Shown one piece after another: positions 38,717 through 48,825 of a stretch of 64,000 nt of DNA (position 1 is its first letter; every line of letters begins with the position of its first letter). Location of the stretch: contig JBANDB010000008.1 in the NCBI GenBank assembly GCA_037576215.1, positions 2,852,001 through 2,916,000 of the forward strand, given 5' to 3'. The DNA is from Armillaria gallica (lineage: Eukaryota > Basidiomycota > Agaricomycetes > Agaricales > Physalacriaceae). Under the pieces are notes generated by a model. That model was not told where the DNA came from. It ran no database searches and saw nothing but the letters and a program-made list of their open reading frames with translations. Both the position numbers and the translations under genes were made by a program.

Positions 38717-39499
38717 GGTGAAGGCAATCGTGGGAGGGTTTATTACGGCGAAAACAAGACTGGATCGCATAATGGTCAGATAATGGTCAGATGAAAGGTT
38801 CAGTCTGGGAGAGGGTGGTCAACATACCTTTTAATGTTGGCAGTGTGCGAGAGATTCAACGCCTCCAGCTCGTGAAACTCTATGCTGAATTGATACGTGA
38901 GGGATCAGAATCTCGAATCCACTGCCATAACAGACCTCTTGGGACTTTCCTATGAGAATGACGTCCGATAACAGAGAAGAAGACAAAGGCAGGGACAAAG
39001 TGCCTGAGCCTAAGACTTCTGGGGGAAGACCGACAGATCGATGGTCGATGTCCTGCAGTGAGCGTCGATGATTTCTTGATATGCTCAGTGCTCCTTGAGG
39101 AAATACAGATCTATTGATAAATGCTTTATGTTATTCAATAACATCCTATTATTGAACTGCTGTTCAAGGTGGCTTACCAGTAAACAAAGATTTGGACCCT
39201 ACGGATATAAAATCTTTTTACGACTGCAAGTAAATGCTGGTCATAGATTGCAACGGTGAATAGGCTTCGATATTGATCGCCCTGTTTATGCATATGACAT
39301 ATCCGGATTCCGAAGGTCCACAGGAGTAAGGGTCAGTGAGGATGAGTAGGCCTGTTCTGAGCGCTGCAAGAACTGAGGGACCGTAATCTCCTGATTTAAG
39401 GTTAAGGCTGAGCTGATAAACGAGCTGATATATCCGAGTTCACTTCATGATGCAGGGGAACTTTGAAAAATATAATCGGAGTTGGATTGCGAGGCTTTT

Positions 39500-39718
39500 A
39501 TGACTCAGACCTTCACGTGGTGGTACCGACTTCGACCATGGATCCGTCCAATTTTGCCTTTCCAGCGTCGCGTTCACAATATGTCCGCTAGCAGGCTCCC
39601 AATCCGTCATAGTCCAATCACCGTCACTTTTCTCGGTACCGCGTCCAAACCAAGACTCATGCCGCGATCGTTGTATAGAAAAGAGGCATCCAGAAGGCCT
39701 CAAGACAAGAGTCGGTAG
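39500..39718 (+). pseudogene. Chimeric ORF: RNase Z leader fused to foreign sequence at the duplication junction
   Basis: The first 49 codons ([17 protein letters not shown], through [11 protein letters not shown]) copy the start of the intact RNase Z gene at 43276. At 39645/39646 the sequence switches to the left end of unit B and continues open as KPRLMPRSLYRKEASRRPQD to a stop at 39716-39718. The RNase Z metal-binding motifs and all downstream exons are missing, so no enzyme can result. About 300 bp of the RNase Z upstream region were copied too, so it could be transcribed. Annotated as a pseudogene fragment; a short novel peptide is possible. Confidence 0.75.
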
Positions 39719-39979
39719 ATTCAAAAGCATCCATTCCTTTGGCTCCACTCCTCGTCCCGATTTGCTGTTGCACCGGTAGATACCCTTTCATTCAAACTTT
39801 GCATTCCGTCTCCGAGATCAACGCTCGCAACGCGTCTGAGTGCAGGACGACAAGTTTCCATATACTTACCGGTGAATGTGACGCCGGAACACCTGGTTGT
39901 AGGACTTTGGGCGTCTCTGTTTCATCATATTGGTGGTGGAGAAGAAATGGTCCCTGTAAACCTACCGAACAACATCTAA
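39719..39979 (+). other. Open frame of 86 codons in duplicated intergenic sequence
   Basis: After a TAG the plus strand stays open and reads IQKHPFLWLHSSSRFAVAPV, later GRQVSIYLPVNVTPEHLVVG and HHIGGGEEMVPVNLPNNI before TAA. It has no ATG near the start. The homologous stretch in unit A (about 36710-36930) carries a stop at the second codon (ATT TGA) and ends early in the later part. It may be a decayed exon or chance; no family recognised. Confidence 0.3.
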
Positions 39980-40015
39980 GCTTGCGCAACGTTAACCGTA
40001 TTCATGTTTCTTGAC

Positions 40016-40749
40016 CAGTGTTGAGTCGATTGTTCAATCTCGATCTCCCACGTAAAAGGTATGGCGTCCTGAATACCCTGATGTGGCACGTTTTCAGCTC
40101 TCAGTGCGGGGAGCGTTGTTCTGAAACTTAGCGTTGTCGCATGTTATCGCGTACCCACTTTCTATCAAATATGTATGCATCGATTTACTGTATGTTCAAT
40201 TCACGACTTGGCGATGTGAAAATGCCCACATTGACATTGACATAGTAATAATTATGAAAATTTATGAACAGGGAAACTAATACCTACACTTGTGAGTTAT
40301 GACAAGAAATCAGTGGATACTTTTGAAGTGCATCGAGCTCTATCCAAAGCAGATGCGTTGCAAGCGCGCGGAGCAAGTAACAGTTTTTCTCTTCTTCTTG
40401 ACATCGCAACGCCAAATGTGGACGTTGCCGCTGCAATGCCGCGACGGCTTGACTTGTTGCTTTAGCACTGCATCGCGGCTTTGTAGAAGAGAATCATATA
40501 CGCTAGCTCTTCAAGATTCATTCGAGGTTAAAAATGAATAGCTATAAAGCACAATTTACCATTCAAAACCTTTCACATCTGTCCAAAGAGTGCAGGGTAC
40601 CAGTGTCCAATACTAATCTTGTATTTACCAATCTCTGCCAGTGAGATCGGCATAGCCAAGCCGAATGCTTGCTGGCTCGGGAGGTGTATGCCGGTTATTC
40701 GCTAGTCTTTTACGTATGGCATCGAGATTGAACAATCGACTCAACACTG
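40016..40749. mobile_element. Non-autonomous DNA transposon-like element with 29-bp perfect terminal inverted repeats
   Basis: Left end 40016-40044 begins CAGTGTTGAGTCGATTG and right end 40721-40749 is its exact reverse complement over 29 bp. Partial match continues inward (ACGTAAAAG on both sides). The 734-bp interior has no transposase-sized ORF. Unit A gives the apparent empty site: it reads TTGAC-GTGAAAT where unit B has TTGAC-element-GTGAAAT, so no target duplication is visible with these borders. Shifting each border by one base leaves TGA on both sides instead. CAGTG ends recall some hAT elements, but the 8-bp duplication expected of hAT is missing. Confidence 0.78.
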
Positions 40750-40914
40750 GTGAAATTAGAAGTATATAGTTTAGCTTTTTACAACTTCCATTACTGGTAG
40801 GCGTCACTTGGTTATATAGTAATGGGGAAGTTCGGGGAACGAGCGTTACATTGCCAGCAATGTTTGCGGCTTGCCATCATAACTACTGCCACTTTTCAAG
40901 TTCGAATGCCAGTC

Positions 40915-42471
40915 TTATACATATTGGATGCACCCGTCATCATTCTCTCCTGCGATGGACATTTCGAGGCCCTGAGCTTGGCACATCTTCAAATTACGGA
41001 CATCATCCGAGGAAAGCCTGTATTCAACATCCCCTTCAACGAGGATAGTCTTCAGTGCACGCTGAGGGGATGTCCAGCGCGACACGACGACAGAGGCGAA
41101 CTGTTGGTTCACGAAGTCGACGTGCTGCGAGGCAGCAGCAACGCTCTGGATCTCGACGGAGAACAACTGCAGTCCAGGTACTAAGCGATGCGCACCGGTC
41201 GAGGGCATAACCTGCCCGAGCCGCGTCATGAGCTCCTGAAATACAACATCAAACTCTTCTAGCCACTGCTGGAACTCGAACTTGAGGGTTGCTAATGCAG
41301 GTGTCAGGGCTATGATGCGCAGGAGGTTGTCGTCGATGATGGTGTCTGTAAGGGACAGATGGACGAGGGGGGGACGAGAGCGAAGTACGAGTGCATGCAA
41401 AACCGACAACATCTCGTCTGGGCCATGGAAATCGGGTTCGCTCTCAAGAGTAGACACATTTAGATCCTCCAATCCTGGCAACTCGAGGCTTTCGAGTATA
41501 GCCACATCAAAAGTTGTGAGAGTGCGCATGGATTCGCAGCGGATGGGCGTTGTCGTGACACGAGAAGGGAGTCCATCGTTCTCTGTATCGTAAGAGAGGG
41601 AAAAGTCGCGGAGTTTGGGTGATTCAGAAAGGATCCCGTGTAGATATGGATGTGAGTCAAGGGTTACAGGTCGGTAGGCGGTGGGGGAGGTGTCCGAATT
41701 GCTACTGCAGGAGTAGGAATTGATTTTAAGCACTTCCAGGGAAAGCAGGGGACCACACGTAAGGATAGGGTGGAGAGCCGGCCACATATGTTGCTTGATG
41801 TCCATTTCGACCACCCTCCATCTTTTGCAGCAACTAACGACAACCTGAAAAAGCTCCACAGCTATCGCATGTACTACCGTCGGCATATCATCCATGAACC
41901 ACAGCCGGAATTTGATGCACAATGGCCGGTTCCCAGAACGTTTTAGTGCTTCTCCAAGAAGTGCGACAGGGTTTTTCAAGGGTAGGTAATGAGATTCAAT
42001 TTGCAAGTTGGCCCATAGTTGTGGGCACAACGAAATCAGCACCGTTCGCCATTCTTGGCAAACGTAACTGAGAGTCCACGGAAGGCCATATCCCGTAAAG
42101 GTGTCAAATACATCGTGAAATTGGACAGCTTTGTCATCATGATAAGCGCTTCCGAGTCGAGGCTTCAATGGCTCTGGAACGAGAGACAGGATTTCTGCCA
42201 AAATTTCTCTCGGAAGACGACGGATTGGCGACAGAACACCACGAAGCTCGTCGTCGGCGACTAGGAGATGAGCTTCTTTCTGTTTCAGCGCAGTGAGCGA
42301 CTGTTGCAGAATGCTGATTTCCTTCTGCACCTGGAGAAGGGAATGCTGGACACTTTTTCGAGACTCTTCTAGAGGCCCGATGTCCGTAGGAGTAGGAGGA
42401 TGATTCGTGGTCAAGAGACGTTGGAGGATGTCGGGACGAGTGTATACGTCTGTAGATTTGTCCCAGGACAT
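40915..42471 (-). CDS. F-box-like protein, copy B, full-length
   Basis: Paralogue of copy A with the same start (MSWDKSTDVYTRPDILQRLL, ATG 42471), coiled coil, F-box-like motif (LPREILAEILSLVPEPLKPR) and LRR-like strands, but an intact C-terminus: GLQLFSVEIQSVAAASQHVD, then RALKTILVEGDVEYRLSSDD and an end near NDDGCIQYV. About 518 residues, single exon. Small in-frame indels separate the copies (for example EPLKPRLGSAYHDD versus EPKPRSYYDD). The intact frame in B and the broken one in A suggest B is the functional copy. Probable SCF substrate adaptor, target unknown. Confidence 0.78.
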   Translation of the reverse strand: MSWDKSTDVYTRPDILQRLLTTNHPPTPTDIGPLEESRKSVQHSLLQVQKEISILQQSLTALKQKEAHLLVADDELRGVLSPIRRLPREILAEILSLVPEPLKPRLGSAYHDDKAVQFHDVFDTFTGYGLPWTLSYVCQEWRTVLISLCPQLWANLQIESHYLPLKNPVALLGEALKRSGNRPLCIKFRLWFMDDMPTVVHAIAVELFQVVVSCCKRWRVVEMDIKQHMWPALHPILTCGPLLSLEVLKINSYSCSSNSDTSPTAYRPVTLDSHPYLHGILSESPKLRDFSLSYDTENDGLPSRVTTTPIRCESMRTLTTFDVAILESLELPGLEDLNVSTLESEPDFHGPDEMLSVLHALVLRSRPPLVHLSLTDTIIDDNLLRIIALTPALATLKFEFQQWLEEFDVVFQELMTRLGQVMPSTGAHRLVPGLQLFSVEIQSVAAASQHVDFVNQQFASVVVSRWTSPQRALKTILVEGDVEYRLSSDDVRNLKMCQAQGLEMSIAGENDDGCIQYV

Positions 42472-43275
42472 GGTGAAGGCAATCGTAGGAGGGTTTATTA
42501 CGGCGAAAACAAGACTGGCAGTACGCATGATGGTCAGATGAAAGGCAGTCTGGGAGAGGGTGGTTAACATACCTTTCAACTTTGGCAGTGTGCAAGAGGT
42601 TTCAACTCCTCCACTCATGCAACGCTATAATGAATTGATACGTGAGGGATCAGAATCTCGAATCCACTGCCATAACTGACCTCTTTCTTCGAGAATGATG
42701 TCCGACAGCAGAGAAGAACACAAAGGCAGGGACAGAGGGACAAAGGGCCTGAGCCTAAGACCTCTCAGACAGATCGATGGTCGATGTCCTGCAGTGAGCG
42801 TCGGTGATTCTTCTCGATATACTCAGTGCTCCTTGAGGCAATACAGATATATTGATAAATGCTACGTGTATATGATATTTCAATAACATCACTATTTGAA
42901 TTGCTGTTCAAGGTGCTCACCAATAAACTTGGAAGATTTGGATCCTATAGTTGTAAAATCCATTTGGTAACGAGAAGGTCTTCATCATGGGAGAAATCCA
43001 GACGAGTACCTTTGGACCGCTGCAAGTAAATGCTGGTCATGGATTGCAACGGTGAATAGGCTTCGATATTGATCGCCCTGTTTATGCATGACATATCCGA
43101 AGGTCCACAGGAGTAAAGGGTCAGTGAGCAGCCTGTTCTGAGCGCTGCAAGAACCGAGGGGCCGTACTCATTCCTGATTTTAGGTCAAGGCTGAACTAAT
43201 AGATGATTTGATATATCCGAGTTCACGTCATGATGCGAAAAAAAATAACTTTCGGAATCGGATTGGGAGGCTTTT

Positions 43276-44644
43276 ATGACTCAGACCTTCACGTGGTGGT
43301 ACCGACTTCGACCATGGATCCGTCCAATTTTGCCTTTCCAGCGTCGCGTTCACGATATGGCCGCTAGCAGGCTCCCAATCCATCATAGCCCAATTACCGT
43401 CACTTTTCTGGGTACCGCGTCTGCTCAGCCATCTTCGACAAGGAACCATTCAGCTCTTGCCCTAAGGCTAGGCTCCGATGTCTGGCTGTTCGACTGTGGC
43501 GAAGCTACCCAGCATCAACTGCAGCGGAGCACCGTAAAGATGGGCAAGATTGAGAAAATCTTCATCACACATACTCACGGTCGGTACTTCCTTACCTGGG
43601 TCGACCCTTGACTCACAGGATCTCAAGGCGACCATATCTTTGGTTTGCTGCCTCTGCTAGCTTCATGTCTAAATGGTGCCGGTGGACAGATTGAAGGTGC
43701 AGACGATCCAAGAACGCATTTAGACATACAACAATCAGTGAGCATTCGTATTTTTCCCTTGTACTAGTCTCTCATTGAACTCTTTTCTCTAGCCGTTGGA
43801 GATATACGGACCTTTGGGCACTCGAGCCTACGTTCGCAATGGCCTCGCATATACGCACTCGCTCTTAGGCAGACCATATGTTGTCCACGAACTCCGTCTT
43901 CCCTCGGACCCAGCAGATGGAGACTTCACCTCAATGCCCTCGCTCGCGTCAGAGTCTCCCACTGGTCGAAATATCCAACAGACTAATGGAGTCTGGTCGG
44001 ATATCTACTCGGACTCCGTCCTCTCAGTCTCAGCTGCACCTATCCTGCACTCCGCCCCTTGCGTGGGCTACGTCGTTACGGAAGCCAAGGTCCCGGGAAA
44101 GGTGGATCCCAAAAAGTATATCCCTGACCTAAAGAGAACAAACACGTCAATGACCGCTATGAGGCAGCTGCAGTTGGGCCATTCTGTGCAACTCTCCGAT
44201 GGCACTGTCCTTCACGGCCCCCCACCAAAGGATGGACGCAAAATCGTCATACTCGGTGATACATACGATCCATCCCAGATCGCAGGAATCGCCAGAGAAG
44301 CTGATTTGCTGATCCATGAAGCAACCAACGCTCATTTACCCGGTATCGACGAGGATGCAAAGGACACCGACACATATGAAACGGTCGAGGCCCGAGCAAT
44401 ATCAAGGGGCCACTCGACCCCACAAATGGCAGGGAGATTTGCGAAAAAGATCGGAGCCCGACGTTTGGTTTTGAATCATTTCTCCTCAAGATATGCAGGC
44501 AATGACGACGTTGATGAGGAAGCAAAAAAGATCATGAATGCAATTGCTCAGCTGGCGCAGGATGAATACGGTGATGCAGTAACGTGTGCACGCGACCTGA
44601 TGAGTGTCGATATCCATCATTCAGAAAGCAAAACAAAAACGTAG
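43276..44644 (+). CDS. Ribonuclease Z (tRNA 3' endonuclease), short form
   Basis: A metallo-beta-lactamase-fold nuclease that removes tRNA 3' trailers. The core begins at [20 protein letters not shown] and [16 protein letters not shown]. An intron (about 43580-43627) splits the metal motif, which reads [15 protein letters not shown] after splicing. Further motifs: [52 protein letters not shown] with [21 protein letters not shown], and [11 protein letters not shown]. About 390 residues, so the short (ELAC1-like) form. The first 24 residues ([20 protein letters not shown]..) are Trp/Arg-rich without acidic residues and could be a mitochondrial presequence; the inner Met (MAASRLP) would give a cytosolic or nuclear form. 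It ends 8 bp from the convergent THO gene. Its leader was copied into unit A. Confidence 0.9.
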
Positions 44645-44652
44645 ATTCGCCG

Positions 44653-45776
44653 CTAGTCATCATCTGGGGGGTCGGACAATTCGCTACTCGCATCCGTAGC
44701 CTCACCCTCCTCCATGTCTTCTCTGGTCTTCTTCTTGTTTTTCGTATTTTTGTCCTCCTCTTCGACCTCGCCCATCTCGATGTCTTGGGAGGCGGCTTTG
44801 TCCGCTTCTCCTTCCTCCTTCTCGCCATCCTCCGTTTTCATTGTTGGTGTGTTAATGCGTGTTTCAGCCGTATCTTCAACGCCACTACCGTCAAGGGCAG
44901 GCGTCTGTCTTGGACTAGCTAGCAGGGAAGCCGGGATGTCTGCGGCATCTTTCCCCATCGAACGAAGGGCCCCCAGGTCTGATATGATGGTATCCAATGC
45001 AGTTTTCTGTGATTGAATAGTCCGATTCTGTGTGTCATGTTCAGAGCGTATTGCCATCATGTCGTTTTCAAGTGCTTGAATCATCCTGAATTTATCCAGA
45101 GTTAAGAGTGCAGGCACGCACAGTAGCATATACGTACTGATTTAGCTCCTCCCGGCTAGGAAGCGTGTTAATCTTTTCCGTAACAAAGTCATACTCCATC
45201 TTCCGCCGTCGTAGCATCTGCGCGTGCTCCAGTGACGTTTTCAACTGTTCAATCTGACCTCGCAATTTCCCATGTTCGTCGTCTGTACAGATATCAGATG
45301 AAGAATAGAGGTTGGAGGTCAATCCAACAACCTATTCGAAGCTTCTCGAGCTGGTACTCCTCCACTTGCCGCGCCTCTGCTTCACAGACCATGGCGCTCT
45401 TTTTCAATGCCAGTCGAAATGTTGATAGCTCGACTATAAAGGCCTCTTTTGCGTCTTGCCTGGACTCTGCGGTAGAGCCCTGGGCTACGGAAGCATAGTT
45501 GTGAAATTTCTTGATGACCCGCCGCAAGTATCGTTCATCATTGGTTATACGGGCAAGGATGATTTGGTCTGGAGTAAAGTAAGCATCATATATAATATAA
45601 GAGTCGTTGGAAGGACCTTCTTGTTCAACACTTAATGGTGCTGGCGGCTGCGGCGAAAACGATGAAGTTTGGGCGGAGGGAGCCACGGACATGGTGCAAG
45701 GGAGTGGAGGAGTGGCGGGAATGTGTGTGACGTGACCAGAATGTGACACATCTGTCACGTATCGTGACTGAGACAT
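44653..45776 (-). CDS. THO complex subunit 7 homologue
   Basis: A component of the THO/TREX complex that couples transcription to mRNA export. I prefer the start MSQSRYVTDVSHSG (45776); another in-frame ATG lies at 45818. After a Pro-rich leader comes the THOC7/Mft1-type helical region: ARITNDERYLRRVIKKFHNY, EAFIVELSTFRLALKKSAMV and CEAEARQVEEYQLEKLRI. Coiled coil continues in the next exons (KLRGQIEQLKTSLEHAQMLR, RKMEYDFVTEKINTLPSREE, RTIQSQKTALDTIISDLGAL). The tail is very acidic and ends SSELSDPPDDD. About 330 residues. Confidence rests on the LRRVIKKFHNYAS region plus coiled-coil layout. Confidence 0.78.
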
Positions 45777-45896
45777 TCGGCCCGATGATCCGTCTTGAGA
45801 GTAAGCACTCCGATTCAAATTGTAAACTAGCTCAATAATTTATACCATGGTCTATGAAAAGCTAGATAGTTATATATCATAGAATATAGATTACAG

Positions 45897-48198
45897 TTAC
45901 CCCCACTCTTCTGGCACAAATGGTGTCACAAGTTCATATGTATCCATATTACCACCTCGCCCTTGCTTGTTATTTTTGTTTCCCCGGCCCATCACCTTTC
46001 TGAAGACTCGACCCATCCCACTTCTCTCAGAACTTTCCGCTAGGTCCATACTCTCTAGTGTAGGATAACACCTATCCATCATTCGTGACAACTTCCGCAT
46101 GCCGCTCGAGCTATCATTGGAATACTGACGTGACTCATCCAAAGCCGCTTGAAGGTATAGCGCCATATTGGGAAATGAGATAGGCAGCTTTGGGTACGGC
46201 ACCGCTTCGCTTGAAGGGATGGTGTATGTTTGTGATATCTGGGAATCGGCATTGTCTCTTAGGAGAGCAGGCATCGCAGATAGCGTGTATGACCACGGAA
46301 GGACGTCAACATCACCGTTGGTGTATTTTCGAGCACCAGGTAATGATGCTGGAACAGGATGGTCAATGGTGAACCATAGGATCGTCCTCCAATCTTCAGA
46401 GGCAGGATGAGGCTGTGCGAAATTCAAGAATTAGTGCTCCCTGAGGAAGTCAAGGTACAAAAGCTTACCCTGATGAATTGAATGACGGTTCGAAGAAGCA
46501 AATCTGTTTTCACCACAGCTATAGCCTCTGTTGTAGGCTCGATCCTTGTACCCGATAATCTGGCCATCAATTTAAGAAGATGGCGCCAATTTGGAGCCTG
46601 GAAATGTAGGGGGGGACACCGGCCATAAGGAAGTGACACTATGTTAGGCATGGGTGCGGACATTTGTCGCATTATAGATGTGACAACGGGAGGAGAGAAA
46701 CCGATTGCTGCAACATGAGCATAAGTGATGTATTATTAGCAAGAGTTACAAACTGGCTTACAAACACCATGCAGCAACTCTGCATCCACAAATTGGTTTC
46801 CATTGACCATTCCTTGTTCGGCTTCAGGGAGAGTAGGTAGAGACACAGATGACGCAGCAGATAAACGCGGAGATACTGGTTTTTTATCGCTGTAAGAAGA
46901 TATTTCACCGCTAGAACGACGGGACACCTGCGTTGGGGGATTGGATTGGCTTTCGGAAGAGGCGTAGGACGCTGCAGAGCCCGACGAATTGCTGCGATAC
47001 AATTGGGGATCTACCTTCAGACCCGCGTCTGATCCTTTGACTGTCAAATTCGGAGACGTCGGTGAGGGAAGGGCGTCATAGGCAGGCGGAGGGGCAGATG
47101 CTGGGCCAACGTCCATAGCTCTGGACTTTTCTATCTCCTCTTCAGCTGCAAGTCTTCGCGCCAACCCTTCGTCCGGCGTTCTCGTTATACTGTCAGACTG
47201 CTCAGTATGTCCTCCTGTACCAGGCCTGTTGCCATCAGACTGAGAGGATTGTTCAAGTTCCTGCTGTCTATACCGTTGTTCCTCCTCCTCCTCCTCGGCG
47301 GCGAGTCGTCTCGCAAGTGCCTCATCGTCTGCCGTGCTTGATTCTGACGGACCTGCTTCGTCTTCGGCAGCGAGTCTGCGTGCAAAAGCTTCATCGTCAT
47401 CTACGTCTGACACTAATGGTCGGGAGGAAGCCGAGGGCCCCGTAGATGTACTCGTCCACCGACCAGTATCCGTAGATGGTCCTGCCTCTGAATTATAGAA
47501 ATGTGAGCTGCCAGATGTGTACGAGTTTAATGTGACCGATTGAAGGGATTCTTCAAGTGCACGAGCAAGATCTTCCTCTTCCTGATTGGATAGCTTCTCG
47601 AGGAACTGTGCCTGCTTCATAGATTCCGACTGGGATATTTGTAGTGCTGCTGCTAACTCTTTGGCACTTGATGGTGATGGCGAAATCGGTGTCTGTTCCT
47701 CAGGAATAGGCAACACATCCCTGGGACGCGACGGTGATGGAAGCCTGGGTATCGGTTCGGGGGCCGGGGGCAGGGGCGGGGGAGGTACAGGTGGTTTGGA
47801 GGGAGGAAAGTAGCTATCATTAGCGTCGTAAGGCCACTGCTGTGGCCGCTGATAGCCAGTCGTTGCAGGATGAGGGAAGGGAGGGCGTCCAGGAGGATAC
47901 GGCCCGGGAGTCGCCATTATCGGACGATTCCCAAAGTAAAGGCTAGGATTATGGATGATAGGCGGTATATGGCCAGGCGTCAGCACTCTCGGATGCGACG
48001 TTGGCGGCGGCGGCTGGACATAAGGGTTGTAGGTGGGTGCTGTAGCGGCTCTATGTCGTCTGGGATCTCTGGTATCGTGAGTTGGAGGTTCTGATGATGG
48101 ATGCTGCCACGACGCTGAATATCTCAGCATTAGAAACACAAGAAATATTGCAAAGACTGAGAGCGAAACGCACCAGAAGGATTGTTATAAGAGTACAT
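45897..48198 (-). CDS. Protein with repeated UIM-like motifs and a conserved C-terminal domain
   Basis: Start MYSYNNPS (48198), which splices across a GTGCGT intron into ASWQHPSSEPPTHDTRDPRR. A Pro-rich region is followed by four short acidic/Ala/Leu helices: EEEDLARALEESLQ, DDEAFARRLAAEDE, DDEALARRLAAEEEEEE and PDEGLARRLAAEEE. They look like ubiquitin-interacting motifs, although only the first has a UIM-like Ser after the Ala. After a disordered stretch, a C-terminal domain across several exons contains MVNGNQFVDAELLHGV, APNWRHLLKLMARLSGTRIE, DWRTILWFTIDHPVP and YPKLPISFPNMALYLQAALD, ending PFVPEEWG. I do not recognise this domain. It may bind ubiquitinated cargo; that is inference. Confidence 0.65.
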
Positions 48199-48825
48199 CT
48201 CGCTGGAAGCCTTGAAAGAGAAGGCTATGCTCCAATTCAACGTCGTCAAGCGCCCAATCAGTTGCGCAAGTCTCGCAAAGGCTAAACTCTGAATGAAACA
48301 GCTGTCCCTTGGGTCAGGGCTGTTGATGTGGTCGTGGTCGAGGTTGAAGATGGTGCCGTCGCAAGCGCTTAACGTGAAGTTACATTCCGCATATATCATA
48401 TCATGTATATGTAATCCATTTTTTACTCGAAAATATATATTTCCTGTACCTTACCAGTCCATACCGGTGCGGACTGATGTGTATCAGAACCCGCCGATGA
48501 CCATGCAAGGGCAATGTCAATAAATTTAATGAAGTGCTGTATGATCAAAACGTGGGAAGGCACTAAGCGTCGATCGTCAAAACGTGTTTTGGAACAGCAC
48601 AATTTCCACCGAACATACAATAAAAGAACAAGCAGAGCTTGCAGAGGTTGTTAGCACATGATGTGGGGTCTAAATAGCGTACAATGCAGGACGACGAGAA
48701 GAATGCTGGGATAGTATGAAGTAATGAAAATGCTTGCGGACTTGTATCAGAAAAAAAGATGATTGGGCATGGTTGTAGACGAAAACGCAGAAACGGAGGC
48801 AAAAGGAACGTGGACTATGTCATGG
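48199..48825. other. Intergenic region between minus-strand genes
   Basis: About 630 bp between the start of the UIM-like gene and the Rim15 stop. The left part should be the promoter of the UIM-like gene. The open frame at 48130-48399 (minus) only brushes its first exon. No RNA gene or repeat seen. Confidence 0.4.

Larger units (their letters stand above)
36349..39645. repeat. Tandem segmental duplication, unit A
   Basis: Unit A aligns by eye over its length with unit B (39646-43424). Matching landmarks include the text at 36352-36410 versus 39649-39706, the block 36720-37000 versus 39730-40010, the F-box genes, the sequence upstream of the F-box genes (38940-39300 versus 42680-43100) and the RNase Z leader (39490-39645 versus 43267-43420). 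Copies differ by scattered substitutions and small indels, so the event is not recent. Unit A has 289 bp (36411-36699) missing from unit B and lacks the inverted-repeat element. Confidence 0.88.
39646..43424. repeat. Tandem segmental duplication, unit B
   Basis: Second copy of the duplicated block, continuous on the right with the intact RNase Z gene. Compared with unit A it lacks 289 bp near its left end and carries a 734-bp insertion (40016-40749). The unit boundaries share TCTGC in the two parental sequences (36345-36349 and 43420-43424), which points to a microhomology-linked unequal exchange or replication slip. Confidence 0.85.

Noticed and set aside
47281..47310. CTC/CTT trinucleotide repeat
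   Set aside because: It encodes the poly-Glu run of the UIM-like protein on the minus strand.
48130..48399. Minus-strand ORF MIYAECNFTLSACDGTIF as the first exon of the UIM-like gene
   Set aside because: The start at 48198 (MYSYNNPS) splices in phase to the next exon and makes this longer frame unnecessary.
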